The notes: generated by a model from the sequence alone, not told the origin. A stretch of DNA of 64,000 nt from Acinetobacter chengduensis (GCF_003664645.1 NZ_RCHC01000006.1:124001-188000), one strand, 5' to 3'; positions 16,343-26,453 are shown, counted from the first letter of the stretch. A program made the numbers and translations.

Positions 16343-17041
16343 TTATATTGCGACTAACTCTCGAATTCCTTTTTCGGACATTTCGTACCCTAAACCTTGG
16401 GCCACCACCTGCCCACGTGCCATGACTGTATAGCCATCCGCGAGTTCTTCGGCAAAATCATAAAATTGCTCAACTAAAATGATAGACATCTCGCCACCAT
16501 CAGCCAGTGTGCGAATCACGCGCCCAATATCTTTAATAATCGAGGGCTGAATACCTTCGGTGGGCTCATCTAAAATCAGCACTCGCGGTTCAGATGCCAA
16601 GGCACGCGCAATGGCCAATTGTTGTTGCTGCCCACCCGATAAATCACCACCTCGACGATGTTTCATTTCTTCTAGAACTGGAAATATTTCATACAAATGC
16701 TCTGGGACTTTACGGGTTTTTGCACCTTTAAACTTGGCCATGCCAATTAAGATATTTTCTTCAACTGTTAAGGTTGAAAAAATATCGCGCCCTTGTGGCA
16801 CATAGGCTAAACCTGCCCTTACACGTTGTTCTGGGCTGAGTTTAGAAATGTCTTTACCATCCAATAAGATCTGACCCGATTTAATCGGAAGAATCCCCAT
16901 TAAGCATTTTAAGAGTGTGGTTTTGCCCACGCCATTGCGCCCAAGTACCACAGAGCATTCCCCTATGGGTGCTGTAAATGACACATCGCGCAAAATATGA
17001 CTGCCACCATAAAATTGATTGACGTCTTTGACTTCTAGCAT
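16343..17041 (-). CDS. urtE: Urea ABC transporter ATPase UrtE
   Basis: A 232-residue ABC ATPase of the branched-chain amino-acid (LivF-like) type. Walker A GRNGVGKTT (around residue 35), signature LSGGQQQQLAIARAL (around 135), Walker B RVLILDEPTEGIQPSI and a switch His region (ILVEQ) are all present. It begins MLEVKDVNQFYGGSHILRDVSF, characteristic of UrtE. It forms the ATPase pair with UrtD that powers urea uptake. It starts 10 bases after the urtD stop and is the last gene of the operon. Confidence 0.93.
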   Translation of the reverse strand: MLEVKDVNQFYGGSHILRDVSFTAPIGECSVVLGRNGVGKTTLLKCLMGILPIKSGQILLDGKDISKLSPEQRVRAGLAYVPQGRDIFSTLTVEENILIGMAKFKGAKTRKVPEHLYEIFPVLEEMKHRRGGDLSGGQQQQLAIARALASEPRVLILDEPTEGIQPSIIKDIGRVIRTLADGGEMSIILVEQFYDFAEELADGYTVMARGQVVAQGLGYEMSEKGIRELVAI

Positions 17042-17051
17042 TTCGGTCTCC

Positions 17052-17870
17052 TTAACGTCCTAAATATTTCTCAATCACATCTTCATTCGCCTGTACCTCG
17101 GCCAATGTGCCTTCTGCCAAAATAGCACCTTGCGCCAACACGGTGACTTTCTCACTGATCGTGTCAATAAAGCTCATATCATGCTCAACTACGATCAGCG
17201 TATGATTCTTTTTTAACTCTAAACACAGTTCCGCCGTGCGTTCTGTTTCTGCATCGGTCATCCCTGCGACAGGTTCATCTAATAAAATCAGTTTTGGTCG
17301 TTGCATGAGCAACATGCCAATTTCCAGCCATTGCTTTTGACCATGCGACAGCAAGCCTGCGGGTTTATTCACAAATTCTTGTAAGCGAATTTGCGCCAAA
17401 GATTCCTCCAAAGCCAGCTGTGCATCTGGATCGAGTCGACTGAAAAAGCTTTTTTTCACACGCTTGTCTTTGGGTGCCGCCAAGAGCAAGTTTTCCATGA
17501 CGGTGAAATTTTCAAACACTGTTGGCTTTTGAAACTTACGCCCGATTCCTGCTTCTGCGATTTCTTCTGTGCCCATTTTGGCTAAATCATAGTTTTGGCC
17601 AAAGTGCGCTGTGCCTTCTGTAGGGCGAGTTTTACCAGTGATCACATCCATCAAGGTTGTTTTACCCGCACCATTTGGCCCGATAATGCAACGTAGCTCG
17701 CCTTCTTTAATATACAAAGACAGATCGTTCAGCGCTCGAAATGCATCAAACCAAACACTGACTTTTTCTAAATACAGCGCAATACCATGACTGAAATCTG
17801 GACCTTCCGATTTTGGTCGTCCATAGCCCTCTGAAGCGTGACCGCCATGAGGTTGAATTAACTCATTCAT
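17052..17870 (-). CDS. urtD: Urea ABC transporter ATPase UrtD
   Basis: A 272-residue LivG-like ABC ATPase with a 30-residue extension before the ATPase core. Walker A is GPNGAGKTT, the signature LLSHGQKQWLEIGMLL (SHGQ instead of SGGQ, as in other UrtD proteins), Walker B KLILLDEPVAGMTDAETE. It overlaps the urtC stop by four bases (ATGA), showing translational coupling. Role: ATPase subunit of the urea importer. Confidence 0.93.
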   Translation of the reverse strand: MNELIQPHGGHASEGYGRPKSEGPDFSHGIALYLEKVSVWFDAFRALNDLSLYIKEGELRCIIGPNGAGKTTLMDVITGKTRPTEGTAHFGQNYDLAKMGTEEIAEAGIGRKFQKPTVFENFTVMENLLLAAPKDKRVKKSFFSRLDPDAQLALEESLAQIRLQEFVNKPAGLLSHGQKQWLEIGMLLMQRPKLILLDEPVAGMTDAETERTAELCLELKKNHTLIVVEHDMSFIDTISEKVTVLAQGAILAEGTLAEVQANEDVIEKYLGR

Positions 17871-18940
17871 TCACTGCGCTCCTTTTTGAAACGGTCGAAT
17901 AGACCAATTACCCCTTTGGGGAGGAATATCGTGACCACAATAAATAAAGCGCCTAGCACCAATAACCATGCTTCTGGATACGCCACAGTAAAATAAGTTT
18001 TCACGCCATTGATGAGACCCGCACCTAAAATTGGGCCAATCAGCGTACCGCGACCACCTGCTGCCACCCAGACTGCCATTTCAATCGAGTTCACAGGATT
18101 CATTTCACTCGGGTTAATAATGCCTGCTTGCGGTACATACAAGGCACCTGCAACACCTGCAATTACGGCTGAAAGCACCCATGCCGAAAGTTTGTACCAA
18201 AGCGTGCGATAACCTAAGTATTGCAAGCGATTTTCGCTGTCTCTAATTGCACCAAGCACGCGCCCATAAGGTTTATTCATGAGCTGGCGTAGGCCAATAA
18301 AACACAGTAACAACACCAAGGCTGTAATGAAGCACAGACTTGCGCGCATAGATGCCGAGGTAATATCCATGCCTAAAAGTGTTTTAAAACCCGTAAAGCC
18401 GTTGTTGCCCCCAAAGCCTGTTTCATTACGGAAAAACAATAATGTGGCGGCAAAGGTCATGGCTTGAGTGATAATTGAAAAGTACACCCCTTTAATTTTT
18501 GAGCGGAAGGCAAAGAAACCAAAAATAAATGCCACCAGCCCTGGAACCAGTACCACCAAGAGTAGAGCCCACCATAAATGTTGCGTACCCACCCAATACC
18601 AAGGCAATTCGGTCCAACTTAAAAAGCGCATGAAGTCGGGTAACCCATCTCCCGCAGATTCACGCATGAGATACATGCCAAAGGCATATCCGCCCAAAGC
18701 AAAGTACAGACCATGGCCTAGGCTTAAAATTCCTGCATAACCCCACACTAAATCTAAAGCTAAAGCCACCAAGGCCAAGCACATAATTTTGCCCAGCAAG
18801 GTCACCCAATAAGAAGACAAATGAAGTGCTGAATCTGCAGGGAGTAAATGTAACCACGGTAATATCAATAAAATTGCAAAGCACAGACTGATTGCCATTG
18901 CATTGATAGGTTTATCTGAAACTAAAGAAGTGATTTTCAT
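17867..18940 (-). CDS. urtC: Urea ABC transporter permease UrtC
   Basis: A 357-residue LivM-like membrane permease with about nine hydrophobic segments. It contains LDLVWGYAGILSLGHGLYFALGGYAFGMYLMRES and NGFTGFKTLLGM, typical UrtC stretches, and VAAGGRGTLIGPILGAG, the EAA-like loop that contacts the ATPase. I start at the ATG at 18940 because GGAG lies nine bases upstream; an upstream TTG at 18973 would overlap urtB by 29 bases. It pairs with UrtB in the inner membrane. Confidence 0.92.
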   Translation of the reverse strand: MKITSLVSDKPINAMAISLCFAILLILPWLHLLPADSALHLSSYWVTLLGKIMCLALVALALDLVWGYAGILSLGHGLYFALGGYAFGMYLMRESAGDGLPDFMRFLSWTELPWYWVGTQHLWWALLLVVLVPGLVAFIFGFFAFRSKIKGVYFSIITQAMTFAATLLFFRNETGFGGNNGFTGFKTLLGMDITSASMRASLCFITALVLLLCFIGLRQLMNKPYGRVLGAIRDSENRLQYLGYRTLWYKLSAWVLSAVIAGVAGALYVPQAGIINPSEMNPVNSIEMAVWVAAGGRGTLIGPILGAGLINGVKTYFTVAYPEAWLLVLGALFIVVTIFLPKGVIGLFDRFKKERSE

Positions 18941-18944
18941 TGGC

Positions 18945-20579
18945 TTACTCCACAAATCGTCCTTTGATGGCAAACAAACCTTGTGGACGTTTTTGAATAA
19001 ACAAAATCACAAGCACCAACAGTATAATTTTTGCGAGCACAGCCCCCATGCCAATTTCGAGCACAGTACCACTCACCCCTAAACCAAGCGCTGCCAATAC
19101 GGCTCCCCAAACTTGACCTACACCACCAACCACCACCACTAAAAAAGCATCAATAATGTAGTTTTGACCTAAGTCAGGCCCCACATTGCCCACCTGTGCC
19201 AAGGCACAGCCTGCAAGCCCAGCAAGGCCTGAACCCAAACCAAAGGCCAACATATCTACACGACTAGAACGGATACCTACAGCGCGTGCCATTTGACGGT
19301 TTTGTGTGACGGCACGAACAAAAAGTCCGAAGCGGGTCTTATTCAGTAAATAAACCAGCACTAATAGAATGACGATGGTGAAGCCAATAATGGCAATACG
19401 GTTATAGGGCAGGATGAGGCTTGGCGTCATCGCAATGCCTCCCGATAGCCATGAAATATTTGAAACTTCGACGTTTTGTGCGCCAAATGTCATACGCACC
19501 AGTTGCATTAAAATTAGGCTCACCCCAAAAGTGGCCAACAAGGTTTCGAGTTGGCGACCATACAGCGGGCGAATCACGGTGCGCTCAATTAACATGCCAA
19601 TGAATGCACTCACCATAAAAGCTGCTGGTATGGCAGCAATCAGATACCAATCTAACCAACCACCGAGATACGTTTTAAATAGACTTTGCACCACGTAGGT
19701 GGTGTAAGCGCCAATCATAATGAGCTCACCATGTGCCATATTGATCACACCCAATAGGCCATAGGTAATGGCTAAACCGAGTGCTGCTAATAATAAAATG
19801 CTGGCTGTACTCAAGCCTGAAAACACATGCCCCGTCCATTCACTGGCCTGAATACGCGTTTTAATCTGACTTTTGGCGTCTGTGAGCGTGAGTTTTAATT
19901 CTGGGTGTAAATTCGGTTGTTGCAGTTCAGTTTCTACCATGGCCAGTACGTCTGGTCGGTTTGAATCTTGTAAGACTTTTACGGCTTGTATTTGAATCAA
20001 TACATCGGGATTTTGATAATCTAAACGTGCTTTGAGCTGTGCAAGCCGTGCTTTGACACTATTATTTTGTTCTGCCAAATACAGCTGATTAATCTGCTTT
20101 ACGTCTAATTCATCGAGGTTATTTTCTAAAATATCAATGGCTTCTAAACGTTGTGAAGCATCGGTAGAACTTAATTTTTTTTGTGCTTGCGCAAAGCTTA
20201 ATGCTTTTCTTAAGGTATTCACCAAGGTCACTTGTGTGATATCCGCAGGCCATGTGCTCATCAAAGTTTGATCTGCATAACGACGCAGTTGATCTTGCCC
20301 TTCTAAAATATAAGTTTGTCCTGTGCTATCAGTATACAGCTGGTCTTTTTCAACATAAGTCGCCAATTGATCCAACAATTCAATACTCGCAGGCCAACGA
20401 TTTAACAGCGCACGTCGCGCGCTAAAGTCTCCACTCACAAATTGTTGAATAGCATCTGTCTGATGTATTGCCTGCTCAGAGACGACGGGTGATATAGAAG
20501 TTTCGGCATGGGCCAGATTGAGCCACAGACATTGGCTCAATACTAAAAATAAAGCCACAATATTAAGTCGAGTGAACAT
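18945..20579 (-). CDS. urtB: Urea ABC transporter permease UrtB
   Basis: A 544-residue LivH-like permease. After a signal-peptide-like segment (ends NLAHAETS) comes a helical region of about 230 residues outside the membrane (repeated units such as QRLEAIDILENNLDELDVK and NPDVLIQIQAVKVLQDSNRPDVLAMVE), then a membrane part with about eight helices, including TYGLLGVINMAHGELIMIGAYTTY and FGLGSGLAGLAGCALAQ. The long N-terminal part is usual for UrtB and sets it apart from LivH. Ribosome site GGGGGAC lies eight bases upstream of the ATG at 20579. Confidence 0.93.
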   Translation of the reverse strand: MFTRLNIVALFLVLSQCLWLNLAHAETSISPVVSEQAIHQTDAIQQFVSGDFSARRALLNRWPASIELLDQLATYVEKDQLYTDSTGQTYILEGQDQLRRYADQTLMSTWPADITQVTLVNTLRKALSFAQAQKKLSSTDASQRLEAIDILENNLDELDVKQINQLYLAEQNNSVKARLAQLKARLDYQNPDVLIQIQAVKVLQDSNRPDVLAMVETELQQPNLHPELKLTLTDAKSQIKTRIQASEWTGHVFSGLSTASILLLAALGLAITYGLLGVINMAHGELIMIGAYTTYVVQSLFKTYLGGWLDWYLIAAIPAAFMVSAFIGMLIERTVIRPLYGRQLETLLATFGVSLILMQLVRMTFGAQNVEVSNISWLSGGIAMTPSLILPYNRIAIIGFTIVILLVLVYLLNKTRFGLFVRAVTQNRQMARAVGIRSSRVDMLAFGLGSGLAGLAGCALAQVGNVGPDLGQNYIIDAFLVVVVGGVGQVWGAVLAALGLGVSGTVLEIGMGAVLAKIILLVLVILFIQKRPQGLFAIKGRFVE

Positions 20580-20687
20580 TAACGTCCCCCCTTTGTTTTT
20601 AAATAGATCACATGCAAATCAAGCGCACGATTTAGACTTTATAATTTGACAAAAGCCTGCCACTTATTTGGCAGGCAAGCGTGGCTT

Positions 20688-21974
20688 TTATTTTGGAATG
20701 TACGGGCTCCATGGCTCCGCAGGAATGGTTTTTGCTGTTTTGTAGACCACATCAAATTGTCCATCGGCACGAATTTGGCCAATCATGACTGGCTTATGTA
20801 AGTGGTGATTTTTGGCATCCATTTCGAGCTTATAGCCTGATGGTGCATTAAAGCTTTGACCCGCCATTGCCTCACGAACTTTATCAACTTCTGTAGTACC
20901 AGCTTTTTCTACAGCTTGTTTCCACATATTGATGCCAACATAAGTCGCTTCCATTGGGTCATTGGTCACCATTTTTTCGGCATTTGGCAGTTTGTACTCC
21001 ACCGCGTACTGCTTCATTTTATTGGTAAATTCAGTATTGACTGGATTTTTTACCGACATGAAATAGTTCCAAGAGGCTAAATGCCCAACCAATGGCTTGG
21101 TATCAATACCGCGTAACTCTTCCTCACCCACCGAAAAAGCCATAACTGGAATGTCGGAAGCCTTAATACCTTGGTTACCCAGCTCGCGGTAAAATGGTAC
21201 GTTTGAGTCACCATTAATGGTCGAAATCACTGCGGTTTTTTTGCCTGCCGCGAACTTCTTCACATTCCCTACAATAGTTTGATAATTGCTGTGCCCAAAT
21301 GGCGTGTACTCTTCCATAATATCCGCATCGGCTACACCTTTAGACTTTAAAAAAGCACGTAGAATTTTATTGGTGGTACGCGGATAAACGTAGTCAGTAC
21401 CGAGTAAAACAAAACGCTCTGCCTTTCCTCCCTCTTCACTCATCAAGTATTCCACGGCAGGAATCGCTTGTTGATTCGGTGCTGCGCCTGTATAGAAAAT
21501 ATTTTTTGACTGCTCTTGGCCTTCGTACTGCACTGGATAGAACAGTAAGCCATTCAATTCTTCCACCACAGGCAATACAGATTTACGTGACACTGAAGTC
21601 CAACAGCCAAATATCACGGCCACTTTATCTTGTGTAATTAATTGGCGGGCTTTTTCTGCAAATAAAGGCCAGTTCGATGCAGGATCGACCACCACAGGCT
21701 CAAGCTTTTTGCCCATCACGCCACCATTGGCATTAATTTCATTAATGGCCATCAGCGCGGTGTCTTTTAACGAAGTTTCTGAAATGGCCATGGTGCCAGA
21801 GAGTGAATGTAAAATCCCGACCTTAATCGTATCGTCACTGCTTGCGGTCGCTTTCGGTTCTGAACTGGCAGCTTGTGTTTTTTCTTCTGCTGGTTTTGAG
21901 CAACCCATTAAACTTAATGTGCCCAACATGGCAAGTGCCAATAATGATTTTGAAAATAATTTTTGTTCCAACAT
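20688..21974 (-). CDS. urtA: Urea ABC transporter substrate-binding lipoprotein UrtA
   Basis: A 428-residue periplasmic-binding protein, here with a lipoprotein signal (LSLMGC, Cys at about 25). The mature domain has IKVGILHSLSGTMAISETSLKDTALMAINEINANGG, VVDPASNWPLFAEKARQLITQDKVAVIFGCWTSVSRKSVLPVVEE and YVGINMWKQAVEKAG, the characteristic UrtA/AmiC-like pattern. It captures urea at low concentration for the UrtBCDE machine. It heads the operon; the 109-base gap to urtB has no terminator that I can see. Such operons are usually NtrC-controlled; I could not find a convincing sigma-54 promoter upstream. Confidence 0.94.
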   Translation of the reverse strand: MLEQKLFSKSLLALAMLGTLSLMGCSKPAEEKTQAASSEPKATASSDDTIKVGILHSLSGTMAISETSLKDTALMAINEINANGGVMGKKLEPVVVDPASNWPLFAEKARQLITQDKVAVIFGCWTSVSRKSVLPVVEELNGLLFYPVQYEGQEQSKNIFYTGAAPNQQAIPAVEYLMSEEGGKAERFVLLGTDYVYPRTTNKILRAFLKSKGVADADIMEEYTPFGHSNYQTIVGNVKKFAAGKKTAVISTINGDSNVPFYRELGNQGIKASDIPVMAFSVGEEELRGIDTKPLVGHLASWNYFMSVKNPVNTEFTNKMKQYAVEYKLPNAEKMVTNDPMEATYVGINMWKQAVEKAGTTEVDKVREAMAGQSFNAPSGYKLEMDAKNHHLHKPVMIGQIRADGQFDVVYKTAKTIPAEPWSPYIPK

Positions 21975-22283
21975 CTACGCACTCTCCAAATAATTTTCGC
22001 GCTTTGCGCATGTGTTATTGCTAAGTGCTGTTATTCAAGTTCTATGCCAACCATCAAAACCATGCCAAAAACCTCCAATGCCTTATTTAATTTGTTATTG
22101 TTTTTCAATTTATTAGTTCTTATTCCATTGGTCTTTTTATATTTTAATAAGCTATATTTTTTCAATTCTTTGCATACAAACTTGTATCCAACATTGGCGC
22201 TTAAAAATTCTAATATGACCCAAAGTGCACAGTTAGGTTTTTAAATCTGCACAACTACAGCGCATTTTATGTACTGTTTAGAC
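21975..22283. other. Upstream region of the urt operon
   Basis: About 310 bases between the parE terminator and urtA. It must hold the urt promoter. I checked for a GG-N10-GC sigma-54 pattern on the minus strand and found none that is convincing. A hydrophobic open frame on the plus strand (21963-22244) lacks a start and ribosome site. Confidence 0.4.
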
Positions 22284-22313
22284 ATAAAAAAGCCCGCAGA
22301 TGCGGGCTTTTTT
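22284..22313 (-). terminator. Terminator of yqiA-parE
   Basis: GCCCGC (22292-22297), AGAT loop, GCGGGC (22302-22307), A-run left, T-run right. Confidence 0.88.
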
Positions 22314-22368
22314 ACATACTTGGCTCAAGTCGCACTAAGCCAGTACTTAAGCAAAATATAAAATTAGA

Positions 22369-24249
22369 TTATACGGTCAACTCAGCTAAGTTGCCTTTTT
22401 GCTCTAACCAATCTTTACGGTCAGAAGCACGTTTTTTCGCAAGAAGTTTATCCAGCAATCCTGCTGTGAATTGGCTATCATCTAAATCTAATTGCACCAA
22501 ACGACGCGTGTTCGGATCCAGTGTCGTTTCACGCAATTGACTCGCGTTCATCTCACCCAAACCTTTGAATCGCGTAATTTGCGGGTTCTTGGTTTTACAT
22601 TTTTTCAAAATGCCATCTAATTCTGCATCATCCAAGGCATAGTGCACATCTTTGTTATCATCTATACGATACAACGGAGGCATGGCAACAAACAAATGCC
22701 CTTCTTCCACCAAGGTTGGAAAATGCTTCACGAATAAAGCACATAGCAGTGTCGCAATATGTAAGCCGTCCGAGTCAGCATCGGCCAAAATACAAATTTT
22801 GCCATAGCGGAGTTCAGACAAATCATCTGAGCCTGGGTCGACACCGATGGCAATGGCAATATTATGGACTTCTTGAGAAGCCAACACTTCATCGGAAGAG
22901 ACTTCCCACGTATTTAAAATTTTCCCACGAATCGGCATGATCGCTTGGAAGTTTTTATCCCGCGCTTGCTTCGCAGAACCACCCGCAGAGTCACCTTCCA
23001 CAATAAACAGTTCAGATTCTTCGAGCGCATGTCCCACGCAGTCCGACAATTTACCCGGCAAAGTTGGGCCAGCCACAATTTTCTTACGTTCAACTTTTTT
23101 GGCTGCTTTTAAACGACGACCTGCTTTCGAAATGGCCATTTCAGCCAATTGCATTGCAATCTCTGAATTTTGATTCAACCACAATGCAAAGGCATCTTTG
23201 GCAATATTCTGCACAATACCAGATGCTTCACGGCTCGACAGACGTTCTTTGGTTTGCCCAGAAAATTGAGGTTCTTGGAATTTCAGCGACAAAATATAGT
23301 TCACGCCATCCCAAACATCTTCTGCTGACAATTTAAGATTACGAGGCAATAAATTTCGCAGTTCACAGAACTCACGCATTGCATCTGCTACGCCTGAACG
23401 TAAACCGTTCACATGCGTACCGCCCTGTGCAGTAGGAATCAAGTTTACATAAGATTCTTGAATCGACTCGCCACCTTCAACATTCCAACAAATGGCAAAT
23501 TCAGCACTGGCGCGCTCTGCATCACCAAGTGCCACAAATGCAGGTGCTGGAATAATCTCACGGTCTTGCAGTTCATCCATCAAATAATCAACAAGACCAT
23601 TTTCAAACTGCCATGTGATTTTTTCATCGTTAATTTGGTCAACATAATTAATTTCTAAGCCCGCAGCTAATACCGCTTTGGCTTTTAAATTATGTTTAAG
23701 CGCCTTTAAGGCAAATTTTGGTGAATCAAAATATTTGGTTTCTGGCCAGAAATGTACTCGTGTGCCTGTCGCACGTTTGGCACATTTGCCCTCTAATACT
23801 TCTAAAGGTGCAACCGCTTCGCCTTGCTCAAAGGCCATTTTATAAAGATTGCCTTGGCGCTGTACTTCCACTTCCACTCGGGTTGAAAGCGCATTGACCA
23901 CCGAAATACCCACACCATGTAAACCACCAGAAAATTGATAGTTATCTGTGCTGAATTTACCGCCCGCATGCAGTTTGGTCAGAATGATCTCAATACCCGA
24001 TTGGCCATATTCTGGATGAATATCGACTGGCATACCGCGTCCATTGTCCTCTACAGACAGCGAACCATCTTTATAAACAATCACGGTAATTTTGTTGGCA
24101 TGACCAGCAAGTGCTTCATCGACAGCATTATCAATCACTTCTTGCGCCAAATGGTTTGGACGACTGGTGTCGGTATACATGCCCGGGCGACGACGCACCG
24201 GATCTAAACCAGATAAAACTTCAAGAGATTGGGCCGTATATTGAGACAC
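22369..24249 (-). CDS. parE: DNA topoisomerase IV subunit B
   Basis: A 626-residue GHKL ATPase and TOPRIM protein that works with ParC to separate daughter chromosomes. Seen in order: VIDNAVDEALAGHA and VEDNGRGMPV (ATP-binding N box and G1 box), GGLHGVGISVVNALS, then the TOPRIM part with EGDSAGGSAKQARDKNFQAI, PIRGKILN and DADSDGLHI. Length equals E. coli ParE (630). The start is GTG at 24249, with AAGGAAA about ten bases upstream. It follows yqiA by 14 bases, the same pairing as in E. coli, so the two form an operon. Confidence 0.95.
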   Translation of the reverse strand: MSQYTAQSLEVLSGLDPVRRRPGMYTDTSRPNHLAQEVIDNAVDEALAGHANKITVIVYKDGSLSVEDNGRGMPVDIHPEYGQSGIEIILTKLHAGGKFSTDNYQFSGGLHGVGISVVNALSTRVEVEVQRQGNLYKMAFEQGEAVAPLEVLEGKCAKRATGTRVHFWPETKYFDSPKFALKALKHNLKAKAVLAAGLEINYVDQINDEKITWQFENGLVDYLMDELQDREIIPAPAFVALGDAERASAEFAICWNVEGGESIQESYVNLIPTAQGGTHVNGLRSGVADAMREFCELRNLLPRNLKLSAEDVWDGVNYILSLKFQEPQFSGQTKERLSSREASGIVQNIAKDAFALWLNQNSEIAMQLAEMAISKAGRRLKAAKKVERKKIVAGPTLPGKLSDCVGHALEESELFIVEGDSAGGSAKQARDKNFQAIMPIRGKILNTWEVSSDEVLASQEVHNIAIAIGVDPGSDDLSELRYGKICILADADSDGLHIATLLCALFVKHFPTLVEEGHLFVAMPPLYRIDDNKDVHYALDDAELDGILKKCKTKNPQITRFKGLGEMNASQLRETTLDPNTRRLVQLDLDDSQFTAGLLDKLLAKKRASDRKDWLEQKGNLAELTV

Positions 24250-24263
24250 GTTGTAAGGTTTCC

Positions 24264-24851
24264 TTATTTTATGCTGTCCGATAAAAACTGTAGCACTGCC
24301 GGTATTTTGTCTGCGAAATCGTGCATAGCATGACTGCCATGACTCTCGATCATCAGCATTGCACCTTGCGAGGCTTCACTATAATAACGCTGTGCTTCAC
24401 GATAATCCAAAACTTCATCGCCTTGCTGCAATAGCACCAAAATTTTGTTCGCATCTTGCACAAATGGTACAGAAATGTGTTCTAAATGATCAAGCTGTGC
24501 TTCATCCAATGACCAATCTGCCGTAACTACATAAGGCAATGCAGTCGTTGCAAATAAAGTTCTGAACAGATGCCATGGTCGCATTGCAGGATTAATCAGT
24601 ACAGCAGGGATACCATGCTTCGCGACCAATTGCGTCGCATAAAAGCCTCCCATACTACTTCCCACTAACACCACATCCGACAAACGTTCAATGTCCCTAG
24701 ATACTAAATCCAAAGCCTGTTGGGGATGCATATTTAAATCAGGTAAATGCACCACATCATTCGGTCGATGCTGTGCACAGTACTGCTTTAATTGTTGACC
24801 TTTAATTGAATTCGAATTGCTTTGAAAGCCGTGTAAATAAATGATGTTCAT
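24264..24851 (-). CDS. yqiA: YqiA-like esterase
   Basis: A 195-residue small alpha/beta hydrolase of the YqiA/YcfP family. It opens MNIIYLHGFQSNSNSIKGQQL, has the nucleophile elbow VGSSMGGFYA (Ser around 78), a central VLINPAMRPW and ends with a DEVLDYREA segment and ESHGSHAMHDF, where the catalytic Asp and His lie. E. coli YqiA hydrolyses short acyl esters in vitro; its cell role is unknown. It sits directly before parE as in enterics, which supports the assignment. Confidence 0.9.
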   Translation of the reverse strand: MNIIYLHGFQSNSNSIKGQQLKQYCAQHRPNDVVHLPDLNMHPQQALDLVSRDIERLSDVVLVGSSMGGFYATQLVAKHGIPAVLINPAMRPWHLFRTLFATTALPYVVTADWSLDEAQLDHLEHISVPFVQDANKILVLLQQGDEVLDYREAQRYYSEASQGAMLMIESHGSHAMHDFADKIPAVLQFLSDSIK

Positions 24852-25100
24852 CGCTTGTTCACAAATTTATATACAAATTAATCAAAATAAAGTTTATAAG
24901 TGAGATGTAGGTCTCATTTTAAAAAATGAGTTTTCTGCATTTTGTTAGACAATAAATCCGTTGCCGAAACACGATCATCGGTATTTTAAATATTATGCAT
25001 AATAAGGCATCGGCCTTAAACAATAAGACTTATACCGTGAAGCTTAGATAAAAGAAAGCCCGAATATACGGCGCATAAAACGACACAGGATATGACGCAG

Positions 25101-26432
25101 ATGCCGAGTTTAACACCACTACACGAAACCTATTGTAAATGGGACCGTACACCACCTAGCCAAGCCGATGTACTTGAAGGCTTGGCACAGCTAGTGACGA
25201 TGCGTTTTAGTGATGTCGTGCATGACCTCATCCAAAATATTCAACGTGAGCTTTTGATCAGTATTTTTGGGATGAGCGAGCAAAAGTCGAAAAGCATCCA
25301 TAAAATTCCCTATGTGAAAAAGTTATATCAAATTACTTATGAAAGCTTTTTTAACTACGGTAATTATTTATTAGCGCCTATTTTACGTGGCGTAATTGAG
25401 CGCTTTCCAAAACTACATGACAAACCTTTAACACCGAGCCTACATATTTTAGTAGGTGCATTAAATGGGGTGCTTGGCGATTATTTACTGAAATATCAAA
25501 ACCCAATGGCGTTGCCTATGGCGGTGTATGACCATTATGGTAGCTTGCAAAAAGGTGAACTGAGTGGCCGTGTCACCTTATTTGTTCACGGGCTCTGTAT
25601 GCATCATCTGTCGTGGTCAAATCATAAATTTGGTGGCATTGGTGAAAAACTCTTGGCCCAACGTGATCACAACACCATGTTGTATCTAAATTATAATACT
25701 GGCCGTCGTATTTCTGCCAATGGGCGTAGTCTATCCAATACCCTAGAAGACTTGTTACAACGTAATCCCAATATCACCAGTATTGATCTGATTGGCCACA
25801 GTATGGGCGGACTGGTGTCTCGTAGTGCACTGTTTTATGGCAAACAAAATATGCACCACTGGATTCATCGTGTTGAAAACTTGGTGTGTTTGGGCTCTCC
25901 GCACCACGGTGCAGTCCTCGAGCGCTTTGGCTTTGCCATGCAAGATAAACTCGGACATTTACCACTGGGCAAAATTGTTGGCCATGTGGTGAATATTCGC
26001 AGTAATGGCATTTTAGATTTACGCTATGGAAGCGTCCGTGATGATGATTGGGAACACAATGATGTGCGTATTGGGATGATGGATGACAACCGCAAACCTG
26101 CACCAATCCCTTCCCATATTAATACCTATTTGGTCGCTGGAACCATTGAATTTGAACACCGTAAAAATCGAACCTTAAAGGTCATTGGCGATTATTTGGT
26201 GAGTGTAAAAAGTGCTTTGGGTGAACATCCCAATAGTCGCTATCAGCTCAAAGTACCCGATGCACATAAAGCCATTTTCTATGGTTTAAATCACTTTGAA
26301 ATTCAATATCACTCTCATGTTGCAGAACAAGTGGCGCGCTGGTTCTACCCTAGTGTAGAAGATCAAGCCTATGACCAAATTCATGAATATATGCTGGACT
26401 TGGCCAGTATGGAAGGCATTGCACTCACCTAA
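25101..26432 (+). CDS. Lipase-like alpha/beta hydrolase (PGAP1-type)
   Basis: A 443-residue cytoplasmic alpha/beta hydrolase. The middle holds TLFVHGLCMHHLSW (oxyanion region), then IDLIGHSMGGLVSRSAL (GHSMG elbow, Ser around residue 236) and LGSPHHGAVLERFG, a layout seen in PGAP1-like and class-1 lipases. The His near YGLNHFEIQYHSHV may complete the triad. The first 140 residues form a helical region with no family I know. I start at the ATG at 25101, ten bases after AGGA; the ATG at 25092 sits only one base from that site, so it is unlikely. No signal peptide. Confidence 0.75.
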   Translation: MPSLTPLHETYCKWDRTPPSQADVLEGLAQLVTMRFSDVVHDLIQNIQRELLISIFGMSEQKSKSIHKIPYVKKLYQITYESFFNYGNYLLAPILRGVIERFPKLHDKPLTPSLHILVGALNGVLGDYLLKYQNPMALPMAVYDHYGSLQKGELSGRVTLFVHGLCMHHLSWSNHKFGGIGEKLLAQRDHNTMLYLNYNTGRRISANGRSLSNTLEDLLQRNPNITSIDLIGHSMGGLVSRSALFYGKQNMHHWIHRVENLVCLGSPHHGAVLERFGFAMQDKLGHLPLGKIVGHVVNIRSNGILDLRYGSVRDDDWEHNDVRIGMMDDNRKPAPIPSHINTYLVAGTIEFEHRKNRTLKVIGDYLVSVKSALGEHPNSRYQLKVPDAHKAIFYGLNHFEIQYHSHVAEQVARWFYPSVEDQAYDQIHEYMLDLASMEGIALT

Positions 26433-26453
26433 GTTGATCGCGATTTTTTGCCA

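Noticed and set aside
21963..22244. Hydrophobic plus-strand frame upstream of urtA
   Set aside because: No good start or ribosome site; hydrophobicity comes from T-rich sequence in the promoter region.
21975..22250. Sigma-54 promoter for the urt operon
   Set aside because: GG and GC pairs at the needed ten-base spacing were not found in a convincing context on the minus strand.
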